Source: Halogranum rubrum | GTDB taxonomy: Archaea; Halobacteriota; Halobacteria; Halobacteriales; Haloferacaceae | DNA: 64,000 bases | Assembly: GCF_900114455.1 (NCBI RefSeq) | Contig: NZ_FOTC01000001.1 | Coordinates: 521,058-585,057, forward strand | Direction of reading: 5' to 3' | In this document: one piece after another, positions 25,275 through 34,027 of the stretch | How the letters are laid out: the number at the start of each line of letters is the position of its first letter | Numbering within the stretch: position 1 is the stretch's first letter | Notes under the pieces: model-generated | What the model saw: only the letters and a program-made list of their open reading frames with translations | Database searches by the model: none | What the model was told of the DNA's origin: nothing | Translations under genes and position numbers: made by a program

Positions 25275-26096
25275 TTACTGGAAGAACTCTACTACCGACC
25301 CGACGTCTCGGTCGGTGAGCATCTCGATGGAGTGATCAGCGAGGGCGGCGGTGTCGAGCGGATACCAGCCATCGCGGTACGCGACGAGCAGTGAGCGTGT
25401 GCCGTAGTCTCGCGCCCACGCGCCCGGTGCGTGCGCTTCGACCGCCTCGACGTAGACGTACTCCCGACCGCCGAACCTGACGGTGAGCGGGTCGGACGCG
25501 AGCAGTGTGGCCGGCACGTCGGCGGTGTCGACGAGGACGGCGCAGTGGCCCTCTGGAATCACGAACCCGGTCCGGAAGTCGAGCGCCGAACTGGACAATA
25601 GACCGGCGAGCAAGAACGCGAGGTCCTCACAGTCGCCCATCCGCTCGGCGATGGTCTCGGCGGGATAGCGGATATACTCCCGTTGGTCGGTCGATTCGAT
25701 GTCGCGTGCGTACTCGATGTCGGTCACGACTGCCTGCGCGGCGAGAAGGCGGTCGGCGTCCGAAGAGTACGTCCGAGCAATCTGTCGACCGAGTCGTTCG
25801 AGTGCCGGACTCTCCCGCGCGGCGTTGGCTGCGCGCGTGAACGACCGTGAGCGGTCGCGAGCCGTGACGTACTCCGACTTCGGGATGTCGACGTGGAACG
25901 CGGCTCGTCCCTCGTCGACGTCCACCGCGTACCGTCGCGAGATTCGTCCCGGGGTGGTCGTCGAGTCGTCGCTCCCGCCGCCGTCGAGACACCCTGCGAG
26001 TCCGGTAACGGCCGTCACCCCGAGTGTTCCGAGGACCTGCCGACGTGTTCGGCCACTGCCTCGTCCCGTCCGTGAGTGGTGACTCTCTTCAGACAT
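25275..26096 (-). CDS. Tat-exported lipoprotein with transglutaminase-like fold
   Basis: 273 residues from the ATG at 26096; an upstream GTG would only extend the signal peptide. The N-terminus has twin arginines (GRTRRQVLGTLG), a hydrophobic stretch and a lipobox TGLAGC, so it is a membrane-anchored lipoprotein outside the cell. MGDCEDLAFLLAGLL has the Cys in the transglutaminase-like position, and PEGHCAVLVDT supplies the His. An Asp may follow in the PLDTAAL region. In bacteria and archaea such folds are often proteases or peptide-binding domains. It lies between the PhoU-type regulator and the phosphonate genes, with no clear link to either. Confidence 0.78.
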   Translation of the reverse strand: MSEESHHSRTGRGSGRTRRQVLGTLGVTAVTGLAGCLDGGGSDDSTTTPGRISRRYAVDVDEGRAAFHVDIPKSEYVTARDRSRSFTRAANAARESPALERLGRQIARTYSSDADRLLAAQAVVTDIEYARDIESTDQREYIRYPAETIAERMGDCEDLAFLLAGLLSSSALDFRTGFVIPEGHCAVLVDTADVPATLLASDPLTVRFGGREYVYVEAVEAHAPGAWARDYGTRSLLVAYRDGWYPLDTAALADHSIEMLTDRDVGSVVEFFQ

Positions 26097-26234
26097 GGTG
26101 ACCCCAGTACTCACTCGACGGTACGCCGAAACGGAGTAAAAACACCTGCTAAGAGGGATATTGAGACAACCGTTGTCGAGAGTGTGGCTGTCTCACGCTC
26201 CGGCGGATTCGCCTCACCGACAGCCTACCGAGCG

Positions 26235-26876
26235 CTACTCCCGAGCGTACTGGTCGAGAAACGTTTCGAGGTCACGGAAGGCGTCGACTCGCTCGGCGAG
26301 CGTCTCGTGGTTCCACTCCCACCACTCGGTTTCGAGGAGTCGTCGTGCTGTCTCCTCGTCGAATCGGCGGTCGAGTGGTTCGGCAGGGACGCCAGCGACG
26401 ACGGTGTAGGGGTCGACGTCGTGCGTGACGACAGCACCCGCGGCGACGACGGCACCGGTTCCGATTTCGACGCCCGGCAGTACTGTCGCTCCGTGTCCAA
26501 TCCAGACGTCATGGCCGACGACGACCGGATTGTCGGCACGCCAGTCAAAGACAGTCTCGTCGTCTTCGCCCATGTCGTACATCTCCGCGCGGTAGGTGAA
26601 ATGGTGCGCTGTCGGGCGGTCGATGGGGTGGTTCGTCGGACCGAGACGAACGTCGGAGGCGACGTTTCCAAAGTTCCCAATGTCGGTGTAGTCCAACTGA
26701 ACCCGTTCCATCAGGTACGTGTAGTCTCCGATGGTCGACTCGTTGAGGCGACATCCCTGCCTGACCTCGGTCCACGCACCGAGTTCGCTCTTCGAAATCG
26801 ACACCGGGTCATGCAGCGTCGGCGCTGGCTCGAGTTCGAGCGTCCGGTCCGGGCCGTATGATTCGATGAAAGTCAC
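26235..26876 (-). CDS. Hexapeptide-repeat acetyltransferase associated with phosphonate genes
   Basis: 213 residues, GTG start, left-handed beta-helix: repeats such as [28 protein letters not shown] and [34 protein letters not shown]. It matches the chloramphenicol acetyltransferase-like family repeatedly found in phn operons (the phosphonate-metabolism hexapeptide transferase family). Predicted to acetylate an aminoalkylphosphonate or a pathway intermediate with acetyl-CoA; the acceptor is unknown. It starts 4 bases before the end of phnE on the same strand, so it is the last gene of the phnDCE transcript. Confidence 0.85.
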   Translation of the reverse strand: MTFIESYGPDRTLELEPAPTLHDPVSISKSELGAWTEVRQGCRLNESTIGDYTYLMERVQLDYTDIGNFGNVASDVRLGPTNHPIDRPTAHHFTYRAEMYDMGEDDETVFDWRADNPVVVGHDVWIGHGATVLPGVEIGTGAVVAAGAVVTHDVDPYTVVAGVPAEPLDRRFDEETARRLLETEWWEWNHETLAERVDAFRDLETFLDQYARE

Positions 26877-26880
26877 AGAA

Positions 26881-27870
26881 TCACCGCCGCCCCACCGTCG
26901 ACATGAGGATCTTTTTCGGCGCGGTCACGATGGCTTCGAGGAGGCCGGTCTGCTCGACGTCGTCTTCGCGGAGATACGAACGGACGCGTTGGCTCAGGAG
27001 TTCTACCGACCCAGCCAGTAGGAGAATCAGGAGGATACAGGCCATCATCTCCGTGTAGTTGAACGTCTTTCGCTGGATGTCGAGTTCGAGTCCGAGTCCC
27101 CCGGCACCGATGAGGCCAAGTCCGATGGCGACCCGGACGTTGTGTTCGAGGTCGAAGGCGATCCACGCGATGAACTGGCGGAACACCTGGCTCAGCATGC
27201 CGAAAGAGACGATCTGCGACTTGTTCGCGCCCGTGCTCCGGATTCCTTCGATGGGGCCGTCGGCGATCTCTTCGAGTTCGTCGGTGAACAGTCGGCCGAG
27301 ATAGCCCGTCGTGTCGATTATAATCGCGAGCGTCGCGGTGAACGGCGTGACCCCACCGAGCGGGATCAAGATAAGCACCCACACGAGCGCTGGAATCGCA
27401 CGGATGAGGCTCATCGTCGCCCGAAACACGAAGTTGAACGGGTAGGGGACGACGCGTTCGCTCGCCATGACGCCGAAGAACAGTGCTCCGGGCAGACCGA
27501 GTATCGTCCCCGCGATGGCGATGGCCATCGTCACCTGTGAGGCGGCGAAGAGGTTCTCTTCGACGATGAACTCCCAGTATTGCATCACGTCGACGAAGGG
27601 AACTCCGAAGTATGTCGTCGGCGGGAAGTAGTCCGTGAGCGCGTCGAGGAAGTGAGGTATCTGGGTGAACAGTTCGGTCAACGAGAACCCGACCACGACG
27701 AGACTCGCGTTCAGAACGACGACGGTGAAGACGACGCCGAGCGCGGCGTACAGCCGCCGAACTAGTTTCCGCCGTCGCAGGTCGTCGAGTTTCCGGTCGA
27801 CCGGCGAGTCGCCGGCGTCACCCAAGCCGAGGAGAGTTCTGAGACTGCCGGTGTCGGACTCCGAACTCAT
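26881..27870 (-). CDS. phnE: Phosphonate ABC transporter permease
   Basis: 329 residues with about six transmembrane helices. The inner-membrane component signature [34 protein letters not shown] (EAA-type loop) contacts the ATPase, followed by the [18 protein letters not shown] segment typical of PhnE. A charged N-terminal extension ([14 protein letters not shown]) precedes helix 1. The ATG overlaps the phnC stop (ATGA), so the two are coupled. It forms the membrane channel for alkylphosphonates or phosphite delivered by PhnD. Confidence 0.92.
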   Translation of the reverse strand: MSSESDTGSLRTLLGLGDAGDSPVDRKLDDLRRRKLVRRLYAALGVVFTVVVLNASLVVVGFSLTELFTQIPHFLDALTDYFPPTTYFGVPFVDVMQYWEFIVEENLFAASQVTMAIAIAGTILGLPGALFFGVMASERVVPYPFNFVFRATMSLIRAIPALVWVLILIPLGGVTPFTATLAIIIDTTGYLGRLFTDELEEIADGPIEGIRSTGANKSQIVSFGMLSQVFRQFIAWIAFDLEHNVRVAIGLGLIGAGGLGLELDIQRKTFNYTEMMACILLILLLAGSVELLSQRVRSYLREDDVEQTGLLEAIVTAPKKILMSTVGRR

Positions 27871-28652
27871 GGTCTGACCCTCCGCTCTACGACGTCAGAC
27901 GAGGGTTCGTCGCGCTTCTGTGCGGCGAGTCCGACCGTCTCGACGCTGCCGTACAGGTCGTCGACCAGGTCCGGTGTCAGTTCCTCCGGGCCGACGTCGA
28001 ACAGGAGTCGGCCGTCTCGGAGCCCGATGAATCGTTCTCCGAAGTGGGCCGCGATGTTGACCTGGTGGAGACTCACCAGTGCGGTGACTTCGTGGACGTT
28101 CGCGGCCTTTTTCAGGTACGCCATCACGGTTTCGGCGCTGGAGGGGTCGAGACTGGCGACCGGTTCGTCGGCAAGCAGGAGGTCGGGATCCTGAACGAGT
28201 GCCCGTGAGATGCCGACGCGCTGCTGTTGTCCACCGCTCATCTGCGAGACGCGCTGGTGCGCCTCGTCGAGCAGTCCGACGGTCTGGAGCGCTTCGAGCG
28301 CCTGACGTTTCGTCTCCGAGTTCTGACGCTGCAGGAGACTCTCGACTGTTGTGGCTCTGTCGAGCGACCCGGTCAGCGCGTTCATGTATGCGGATATCCC
28401 TTCGACGAGGTTGTGTTGCTGGAAAATCATCCCCACGTTGGGCTGTGAGCCGGTAATCGGCTCCCCGTCGAGAGAGATGTGCCCACTGGTCGGCTCGGTT
28501 AGCCCGTTGATGCAGCGCAGCATCGTCGACTTCCCTGCGCCGGACTCGCCCAGCAAGACGGCGAACTCGTCTTCGATTTCGAAGGAGACGTCTTCTAGCG
28601 CAGTCACGTCTCCGTACTCCTTGGTGAGGTTTTCGATGGTAAGTGTGCTCAT
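27867..28652 (-). CDS. phnC: Phosphonate ABC transporter ATP-binding protein
   Basis: 261 residues with all ABC ATPase motifs: Walker A LLGESGAGKSTML, Q-loop IFQQHNLVEGISAYMNAL, signature QMSGGQQQRVGISRAL, Walker B DLLLADEPVASLDP and the switch His in VSLHQVN. QQHNLV and the NALTG region are characteristic of PhnC. It stands 29 bases downstream of phnD and overlaps phnE. It powers uptake across the cytoplasmic membrane. Confidence 0.93.
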   Translation of the reverse strand: MSTLTIENLTKEYGDVTALEDVSFEIEDEFAVLLGESGAGKSTMLRCINGLTEPTSGHISLDGEPITGSQPNVGMIFQQHNLVEGISAYMNALTGSLDRATTVESLLQRQNSETKRQALEALQTVGLLDEAHQRVSQMSGGQQQRVGISRALVQDPDLLLADEPVASLDPSSAETVMAYLKKAANVHEVTALVSLHQVNIAAHFGERFIGLRDGRLLFDVGPEELTPDLVDDLYGSVETVGLAAQKRDEPSSDVVERRVRP

Positions 28653-28681
28653 TGTGACTAAAAGAACGGCAGTTCTATCGA

Positions 28682-29701
28682 CTACTCTCCGAGTTCGATG
28701 CCGAGGTCGTTGAGACGCTTGATGACCGGCTGATAGGTGTCCATCGACGTGTCTTCGATGGTCGTGAAGGGTAGTTCCTCCTCGTCGTAATCCTCGGGAT
28801 AGTACTGCTCGACAGTCTCCGCATCAGAGTTGACGAGGACGTCTCCGATTTCCTTCTTCTTCGGTGACTCCCAGCTCTTGCGGGCGTAGATGGGCTGTTT
28901 CGGAATCGGGAAGGACCACCAGAACGGTCGGAACTTCGGCGACTCGTCGCCCATCGTGTCGAGGAAGGAACTCTTGTCATCGACACGGCTCGGGACCTCG
29001 GTGTCTTTCGGGATATGCGCGATGCCGTTGCCACCCCACGTCGTCGCGGCGTCGGCCTCGCCGTTACCGAGCTTTTCGAGGGCAACCTCGTGGTTGGACC
29101 AACTTCCCTCGAAGTCGACGGGGTCGCCGTCGGGAGCCTCACCGACGTCGAGTCCAGCCTCTTTGAGGGCGTAGACGGCGAAGATGGACCCACTCGTCGA
29201 GAGGCGGTCGGCGAACGCCATTGTCTTGCCCTCGATGTCGGTTCGCTCCTGAATATCCGAATCGGAGTTGGTCATCATCACGGAGAAGTAGAACGCCGAC
29301 CCGCCCGTGACCGCCGTCCCGTACACGTCCATGATGTCGGGGTTGGAGATGAGCGTGATGTCGTCCATCCCGATTTCTGCCTGTTCACTCTTGAGTGCCG
29401 GGCGGATGGCCGAGTAGTCCTGTGGAACCTGCATCTCGACGTCGATGCCGTCGACTTCGCCCTGAATCAGGTTCTGGATCGGTTTGTAGCGTCGGCGGAC
29501 GTCAGCCGGCGTGTCCGGCGTCAGGAGCATCGTAACCGTCTCGTTGTCACCGCCCCCCGAGCCTATCGTCCCGGCACAGCCAGCGAGGGCGACTGTGCCG
29601 ACCGCACCGGCACCAGCGATGAAGCCGCGCCGAGTGGTATTCGAGCGTGAGCGTGTCCGGTTCGACTGCGTGTCGACTGCCTCCTCGGTGTTGCGCACCA
29701 T
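28682..29701 (-). CDS. phnD: Phosphonate-binding lipoprotein
   Basis: 339 residues from the ATG at 29701. Twin-arginine signal with lipobox (NTTRRGFIAGAGAVGTVALAGC), so it is exported folded and anchored as a lipoprotein. The mature protein is of the PhnD/PtxB solute-binding type: LLTPDTPADVRRRYKPIQNLI, AFADRLSTSGSIFAVYALKEAGLD and GEADAATTWGGNG. The longer upstream frame lies in the divergent promoter and has no signal features. A TATA-like GGTTAT about 30 bases upstream fits a leaderless message. It is the first gene of the uptake operon. Confidence 0.92.
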   Translation of the reverse strand: MVRNTEEAVDTQSNRTRSRSNTTRRGFIAGAGAVGTVALAGCAGTIGSGGGDNETVTMLLTPDTPADVRRRYKPIQNLIQGEVDGIDVEMQVPQDYSAIRPALKSEQAEIGMDDITLISNPDIMDVYGTAVTGGSAFYFSVMMTNSDSDIQERTDIEGKTMAFADRLSTSGSIFAVYALKEAGLDVGEAPDGDPVDFEGSWSNHEVALEKLGNGEADAATTWGGNGIAHIPKDTEVPSRVDDKSSFLDTMGDESPKFRPFWWSFPIPKQPIYARKSWESPKKKEIGDVLVNSDAETVEQYYPEDYDEEELPFTTIEDTSMDTYQPVIKRLNDLGIELGE

Positions 29702-29978
29702 TACAGACGGTGCAAACGGGGTTTCCCGGATAACCGTTGTCTGGGTACAGTACTGATGTCTGCACGGGGAGGCCCACGAACGCCCACTCGCCGAGTCGGC
29801 TCCATCCGGTTCCTGAGTCGAGAACACGCACCCCCGAAACGTCGGGGTCGGATTGTGAAGTCCAGACTCGTCCGGACGCCGCTCGGTCGGACCGGTGTTC
29901 GGTCTGCTCTCGCTGCCGGTAGGGGAGAGTACCCAGCGAACCCTTATGCGGATTCTTCGGCTGTCACCGACCGAGTGC
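29702..29978. promoter_or_regulatory. Divergent promoter of phnDCE and phnG-M
   Basis: 277 bases between divergent phnD and phnG. For phnG, CTTATG at about 29943-29948 lies about 34 bases before the ATG at 29979. For phnD, GGTTAT on the minus strand lies near 29730. GTACAGTACTG (29745-29755), containing the palindrome CAGTACTG, resembles the dyad at 24337-24355 and sits just upstream of the phnD TATA. Shared control by the PhoU-type regulators is an inference. Confidence 0.5.
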
Positions 29979-30425
29979 ATGGCCGACCCAACTGAGAGAA
30001 CAGACCGATTCGAGTTGATCGCGGCGTGTGACGCCGACACGCTCGTCGGACTCGCCGACGAGGTGCTCGACGGCGAGACGCCAGTCCGTATCCTTCAGGA
30101 GCCGAAGCCACAGCTCTTGATGCACCAAGTCCGCGAACCGGTCGAACGACGACCGTTCAACCTCGGCGAGGTGGTCGTCACCGCCGCCGAAGTCACCATC
30201 GCGGGCGAACGTGGGTTCGCGATGGTCGCCGGGAAGGCCGAGTCGAAGGCCGTCTCCGGTGCCATCCTCGACGCCGCCGTCGCCGCCAACCACGCGACGG
30301 CCGACCGTATCTGCGAGTCGCTCGTCGACGCCGAGGTCGACCGAGACGAGACTCGTCGTCGCCAGTGGAACGAGAGTCGCGCGACCACGGTGGCATTCGA
30401 GACGATGGAGGACGAGGACGAATGA
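29979..30425 (+). CDS. phnG: C-P lyase core subunit PhnG
   Basis: 148 residues from the ATG at 29979. The family core is visible: VRILQEPKPQLLMHQVREPVERRPFNLGEVVVTAAEV and GFAMVAGKAESKAVSGAILDAAVA. PhnG forms the PhnGHIJ core with PhnH, I and J. In E. coli, PhnI with PhnG, H and L attaches the phosphonate to the ribose of ATP. The stop overlaps the phnH start (ATGA). It is the first gene of a fully coupled plus-strand operon. Confidence 0.92.
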   Translation: MADPTERTDRFELIAACDADTLVGLADEVLDGETPVRILQEPKPQLLMHQVREPVERRPFNLGEVVVTAAEVTIAGERGFAMVAGKAESKAVSGAILDAAVAANHATADRICESLVDAEVDRDETRRRQWNESRATTVAFETMEDEDE

Positions 30426-31021
30426 GGGCGCTCGACATCGATCCCGTCCACGACACGCGCGAGACGTTCCGTGCGCTCGTCGATGCGACGAGTCGCCCCG
30501 GGACCGTCGAGCAGACGCCGACCACCCCTGCAGTTCACGCCGTCGTCGCGACGCTCGTCGACCACGAGGTGACCCTCCACGGTGGCGGTGACGAACTCCG
30601 GACGACGCTCGGCCGCGAGAGTCGTCTCGACACCGCGCCGTTCGAGGACGCCGACGTCGTCGTCGTCGACGGACACACCGACGGCCGCGTCACTGTGGCC
30701 AAACGAGGCAGTCTGAAAGAACCGAGCGAGGGCGCGACGCTCGTCTACGAGGTAGCTGACCTATCGGCAGATACCGAACCTATCGACGGCGACGACGACC
30801 AGACGCTGACACTCGCCGTGAGCGGCCCAGGTGTCCCCGACACGCGCACGTTCGGTGTCGATGGGCTCCCTGCCACAGAAGTCGAGGCGATTGCGGAGGC
30901 GCAGTCTGGCTACCCGCGTGGCGTCGACGTCTATCTCGCGGCCGACGACCGTGTGGTCGGACTGCCGCGATCGGTCGACCTGTCGGTCGCGTCTGACGTA
31001 CCGGACGAGGAGGTGGCGTAG
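30422..31021 (+). CDS. phnH: C-P lyase core subunit PhnH
   Basis: 199 residues. The N-terminus IDPVHDTRETFRALVDATSRPGTV is the PhnH signature. The remainder is Asp/Glu rich with EGATLVYEVADL and the closing SGYPRGVDVYLAADDRVVGLPRS. PhnH resembles PLP-dependent transferase folds but has no catalytic lysine; it is a structural core subunit. It overlaps phnG by 4 bases and its TAG abuts the phnI ATG. Confidence 0.92.
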   Translation: MRALDIDPVHDTRETFRALVDATSRPGTVEQTPTTPAVHAVVATLVDHEVTLHGGGDELRTTLGRESRLDTAPFEDADVVVVDGHTDGRVTVAKRGSLKEPSEGATLVYEVADLSADTEPIDGDDDQTLTLAVSGPGVPDTRTFGVDGLPATEVEAIAEAQSGYPRGVDVYLAADDRVVGLPRSVDLSVASDVPDEEVA

Positions 31022-32161
31022 ATGGGCTACGTCGCCGTGAAGGCGGGTGAAGAAGTTATCCGCCGGGCAGAGGACCTCTTCGAGAAGCGCCGCGTCGACG
31101 GCGAAGACGAACCGGTCTCCGTCGAACAGGTCGAATCGCAGTTCAGCCGACTCGTCGGGCAGGTCATGAGTGAGGGTGGTCTGTACGCTCCGAAACTCGC
31201 CGCCCGCGCGGTCAAGCAGGCGCAGGGCGACGCCGCCGAGGCAGCGTTCCTCCTGCGCGCCTACCGGTCGACGCTCGAACGCTACGACGACTCGCTGCCC
31301 TCGAGTCCGGACGCGATGTTTGCCACGCGGCGCGTCTCGCCCGCGTACAAGGACGTCCCGGGTGGGCAGATCCTCGGGGCGACGAAGGACTACACGCAGC
31401 GACTACTGGACTTCGAGTTCGACGAGTCGGACCCGACCGACGAGTGGGACCTCGGTGACGACGAACCCGAGTCGCTTCGGAACGTGATGGAAGTGCTCCG
31501 CGACGAGGGACTGGTCTCGGACCCCGACCCCGTCGACGACACTGACGTCACGGATACGACCCGCGAACCGGTGATGTTCCCCGCGCCACGCGACGCCATC
31601 CTACAGGAACTCGCACGCGGCGAGACGGGTGCGGTGACCGCCCTCGCCTACAGCGCCCTCCGTGGATACGGACAGGTGCATCCGACACTCGGCGAAGTAC
31701 GGGTCGGGTCGCTCCCGGTCGAAATCGAACACCCCTACACGGGAGAGTCGGCCGAGGTGACGAGCGTCGAAGTGACCGAGTCCGAGAGCGTCGTCCCGGT
31801 CTACGCCAAACGCGACGACCCGCAGTTCTCCTTCGGCTACGGACTGGTGTTCGGCCGCAACGAGCGCAAAGCCATCGGGATGACCATCCTCGACGCCTCC
31901 ATCCAACTCGACGGCGACGAACCCGCCGAAGACGCGGAGTTCGTCCTCGATACGGTGGACGGTATCGACTCCTTCGGCTTCATCGAACACCTCAAACTCC
32001 CGCACTACGTCACGTTCCAGAGCATCCTCGACCGGATTCGGGCGATTCGAGAGCGGAAGGGATTGGACCCTGTCGATGGCGGGGAGCGCACGGACGGTGA
32101 TGGCGGCGGCGACACACCGAGCGACCGCGAGGCACCGCAGGCGGTGAGCGACGATGACTGA
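31022..32161 (+). CDS. phnI: C-P lyase core subunit PhnI, nucleosidase
   Basis: 379 residues. MGYVAVKAGEEVIRRAEDLFEKRR, RRVSPAYKDVPGGQILGATKDYTQRLLDFEF and the C-terminal FIEHLKLPHYVTFQSILDRIRAIRE are characteristic of PhnI. In E. coli PhnI is the nucleosidase and transferase that replaces adenine of ATP with the phosphonate, giving ribosyl phosphonate triphosphate with PhnG, H and L. The acidic tail after residue 345 is a haloarchaeal addition. It overlaps phnJ by 8 bases. Confidence 0.93.
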   Translation: MGYVAVKAGEEVIRRAEDLFEKRRVDGEDEPVSVEQVESQFSRLVGQVMSEGGLYAPKLAARAVKQAQGDAAEAAFLLRAYRSTLERYDDSLPSSPDAMFATRRVSPAYKDVPGGQILGATKDYTQRLLDFEFDESDPTDEWDLGDDEPESLRNVMEVLRDEGLVSDPDPVDDTDVTDTTREPVMFPAPRDAILQELARGETGAVTALAYSALRGYGQVHPTLGEVRVGSLPVEIEHPYTGESAEVTSVEVTESESVVPVYAKRDDPQFSFGYGLVFGRNERKAIGMTILDASIQLDGDEPAEDAEFVLDTVDGIDSFGFIEHLKLPHYVTFQSILDRIRAIRERKGLDPVDGGERTDGDGGGDTPSDREAPQAVSDDD

Positions 32162-33203
32162 CCAGACCCAGATGCACGAGACGAGTCCGACGACAGAAGC
32201 GACCGACAACGAACAGCAGGAGTCCGCCACGACACCGACCGGCGTCTCCGACCTCCTCAGCGAGTCCGGCGCCGGAATGGCCGGCTACAACTACGCCTAC
32301 CTCGACGAGCACACGAAGCGCGAGGTGCGACGCGGCGTGCTGAAGGCCATCTCACTCCCGGGCCACCAGGTACCTTTCGCCTCTCGGGAGATGCCGCTCG
32401 CTCGCGGATGGGGAACTGGTGGGATTCAGGCCTCGCTCTCACTGCTCGGTCCGGCGGACACGTTCAAGGTCATCGACCAGGGAAGTGACGAGAGCGTCAA
32501 CGCCGCCAACATCCGCCGACTGGCGAAGACGACGGCGGACGTCGAGACGACCACAGACACGACCGAGGCGTCGGTTATCCAGACGCGACACCGCATCCCC
32601 GAAGAAGTCCTCACCGACGAGCAGATTCTCGTCTTACAGGTCCCGACGACCGACGCACTCCGCCGTGTCGACGGGAGCGACGACGCGAACCGTCGCCGTC
32701 ACGCGCACAAGAACTACTCGAAGATGTGGGTCGCACTCTACGAGAACGTCGTCAAGTGGGACGAGATTCAGATCTCTGCCCGCTATCCGGCGATGGTGAA
32801 CGGCCGCTACCTGATGGACCCTTCGCCCATCCCGCGGTGGGACACGACCAAACTCAACGACGCCGACTCGCTGTTCCTCTTCGCCGCCGGACGCGAGGCA
32901 CGCATCTACGCCGTCCCACCGCACACCGACGTCGAACCGCTGGCGTTCGAGGACCGCTCGTTTCAGGTCGAACGGTTCGACGAGAGCTGTCACCGCTGTG
33001 GGTCGACTGATACCTACCTGACCGAGGTTACCGGCGACGACGGTGTCACGCGCTACGCCTGCAACGACGCCTCGTTCTGCGAGAAGCGTGCGGAGCATCC
33101 GGACCTCTCGAAGGACCACCACCTCGACGAGGACGACGTGGCTTGGGGGCCGGAGACGCCGGACCCGATTCTGTCCGACGAGACGGGAGGTGAGGACGCG
33201 TGA
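32154..33203 (+). CDS. phnJ: Radical SAM C-P lyase
   Basis: 349 residues. It cleaves the C-P bond of ribosyl phosphonate with S-adenosylmethionine and an iron-sulfur cluster. The family block GYNYAYLDEHTKREVRR, then LPGHQVPFASREMPLARGWGTGGIQ, is strong; Gly70 in LPGHQVPF corresponds to the glycyl-radical Gly32 of E. coli PhnJ. Four Cys fall at 279, 282, 303 and 309 (CHRCG and CNDASFC), one residue shorter between the second and third than in E. coli. An acidic extension of about 40 residues precedes the conserved start. It overlaps phnI by 8 bases and phnK by GTGA. Confidence 0.95.
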   Translation: MTDQTQMHETSPTTEATDNEQQESATTPTGVSDLLSESGAGMAGYNYAYLDEHTKREVRRGVLKAISLPGHQVPFASREMPLARGWGTGGIQASLSLLGPADTFKVIDQGSDESVNAANIRRLAKTTADVETTTDTTEASVIQTRHRIPEEVLTDEQILVLQVPTTDALRRVDGSDDANRRRHAHKNYSKMWVALYENVVKWDEIQISARYPAMVNGRYLMDPSPIPRWDTTKLNDADSLFLFAAGREARIYAVPPHTDVEPLAFEDRSFQVERFDESCHRCGSTDTYLTEVTGDDGVTRYACNDASFCEKRAEHPDLSKDHHLDEDDVAWGPETPDPILSDETGGEDA

Positions 33204-34027
33204 GCCTTCTCGACGCGGAGAACGTGACCCGATTCTACGGCGAGTTCGAGCCCTGCGGTGACTGTGTCGACCTCACTGGCCCGACCCACGGCCGAAACCA
33301 GTGTCCGGACTGCGGGACGGTCGTCGGCTGTGCCGACGTGGACCTCGACGTCGAACGCGGTGAAGTCTTGGGAATCGTCGGCGAGTCCGGCAGCGGCAAG
33401 TCCAGTCTCGCGGAGATGCTGGCGCTGGACCTCGCGGCGACGGCGGGGAACGTCGAGTTCGCCTCCTACGACGGCAACCTCCTCGATGCGAACTACGAGG
33501 AGCGCGTCGACCTGCGGAACACGAACGTCGGGATGGTCCACCAGCACGTCCGCGACGGCTTGAATCTGGAGTTCACTGGGGGTGGCAACGTCGCCGAGTC
33601 GCTCTTGGCTGCCGGGTGGCGCAACTTCGATGAGATCCGGGCGCGCGTCCGCGACCTCTTCGAGGAGACGGAGGTCCCGGTAGACCGGATGGACGACCCG
33701 ACAGACACCTACAGCGGCGGGATGCAGCGCCGTGTCCAGATTGCGAAGGCCATCGCCAACGACCCCGAACTCGTCATTCTCGACGAACCGACCACCGGTC
33801 TCGACGTGAGCGTGCAGGCCCGCGTTCTCGATATGTTTCGCCGCATTCAGCGCGAGCAGGACGTCGCCACCATCGTCGTCTCACACGACCTCGGTGTGGT
33901 CCGCCTGCTCGCCGACCGAACCGTCGTGATGCGGCACGGGCGTGTCATCGAGTCGGGCCTGACCGACCGCGTCATGGAAGACCCGCAGCGCGAGTACACC
34001 CAGACCCTCATCAATTCAGTCATATGA
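33200..34027 (+). CDS. phnK: C-P lyase ABC subunit PhnK with a cysteine-rich insert
   Basis: 275 residues, GTG start overlapping the phnJ stop (GTGA). ABC ATPase with Walker A GESGSGKS at 61-68, Q-loop MVHQHVRDGLN, signature TYSGGMQRRVQ, Walker B LVILDEPTTGLD and His switch. In E. coli PhnK docks onto the core through PhnJ, and no transport function is expected. The N-terminus is odd: Cys19, 22, 35, 38 and 44 (CGDC, CPDCG, GC) sit between the first strand and Walker A and look like a zinc ribbon. E. coli PhnK has only a short loop there. It overlaps phnL (ATGA). Confidence 0.92.
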   Translation: MSLLDAENVTRFYGEFEPCGDCVDLTGPTHGRNQCPDCGTVVGCADVDLDVERGEVLGIVGESGSGKSSLAEMLALDLAATAGNVEFASYDGNLLDANYEERVDLRNTNVGMVHQHVRDGLNLEFTGGGNVAESLLAAGWRNFDEIRARVRDLFEETEVPVDRMDDPTDTYSGGMQRRVQIAKAIANDPELVILDEPTTGLDVSVQARVLDMFRRIQREQDVATIVVSHDLGVVRLLADRTVVMRHGRVIESGLTDRVMEDPQREYTQTLINSVI

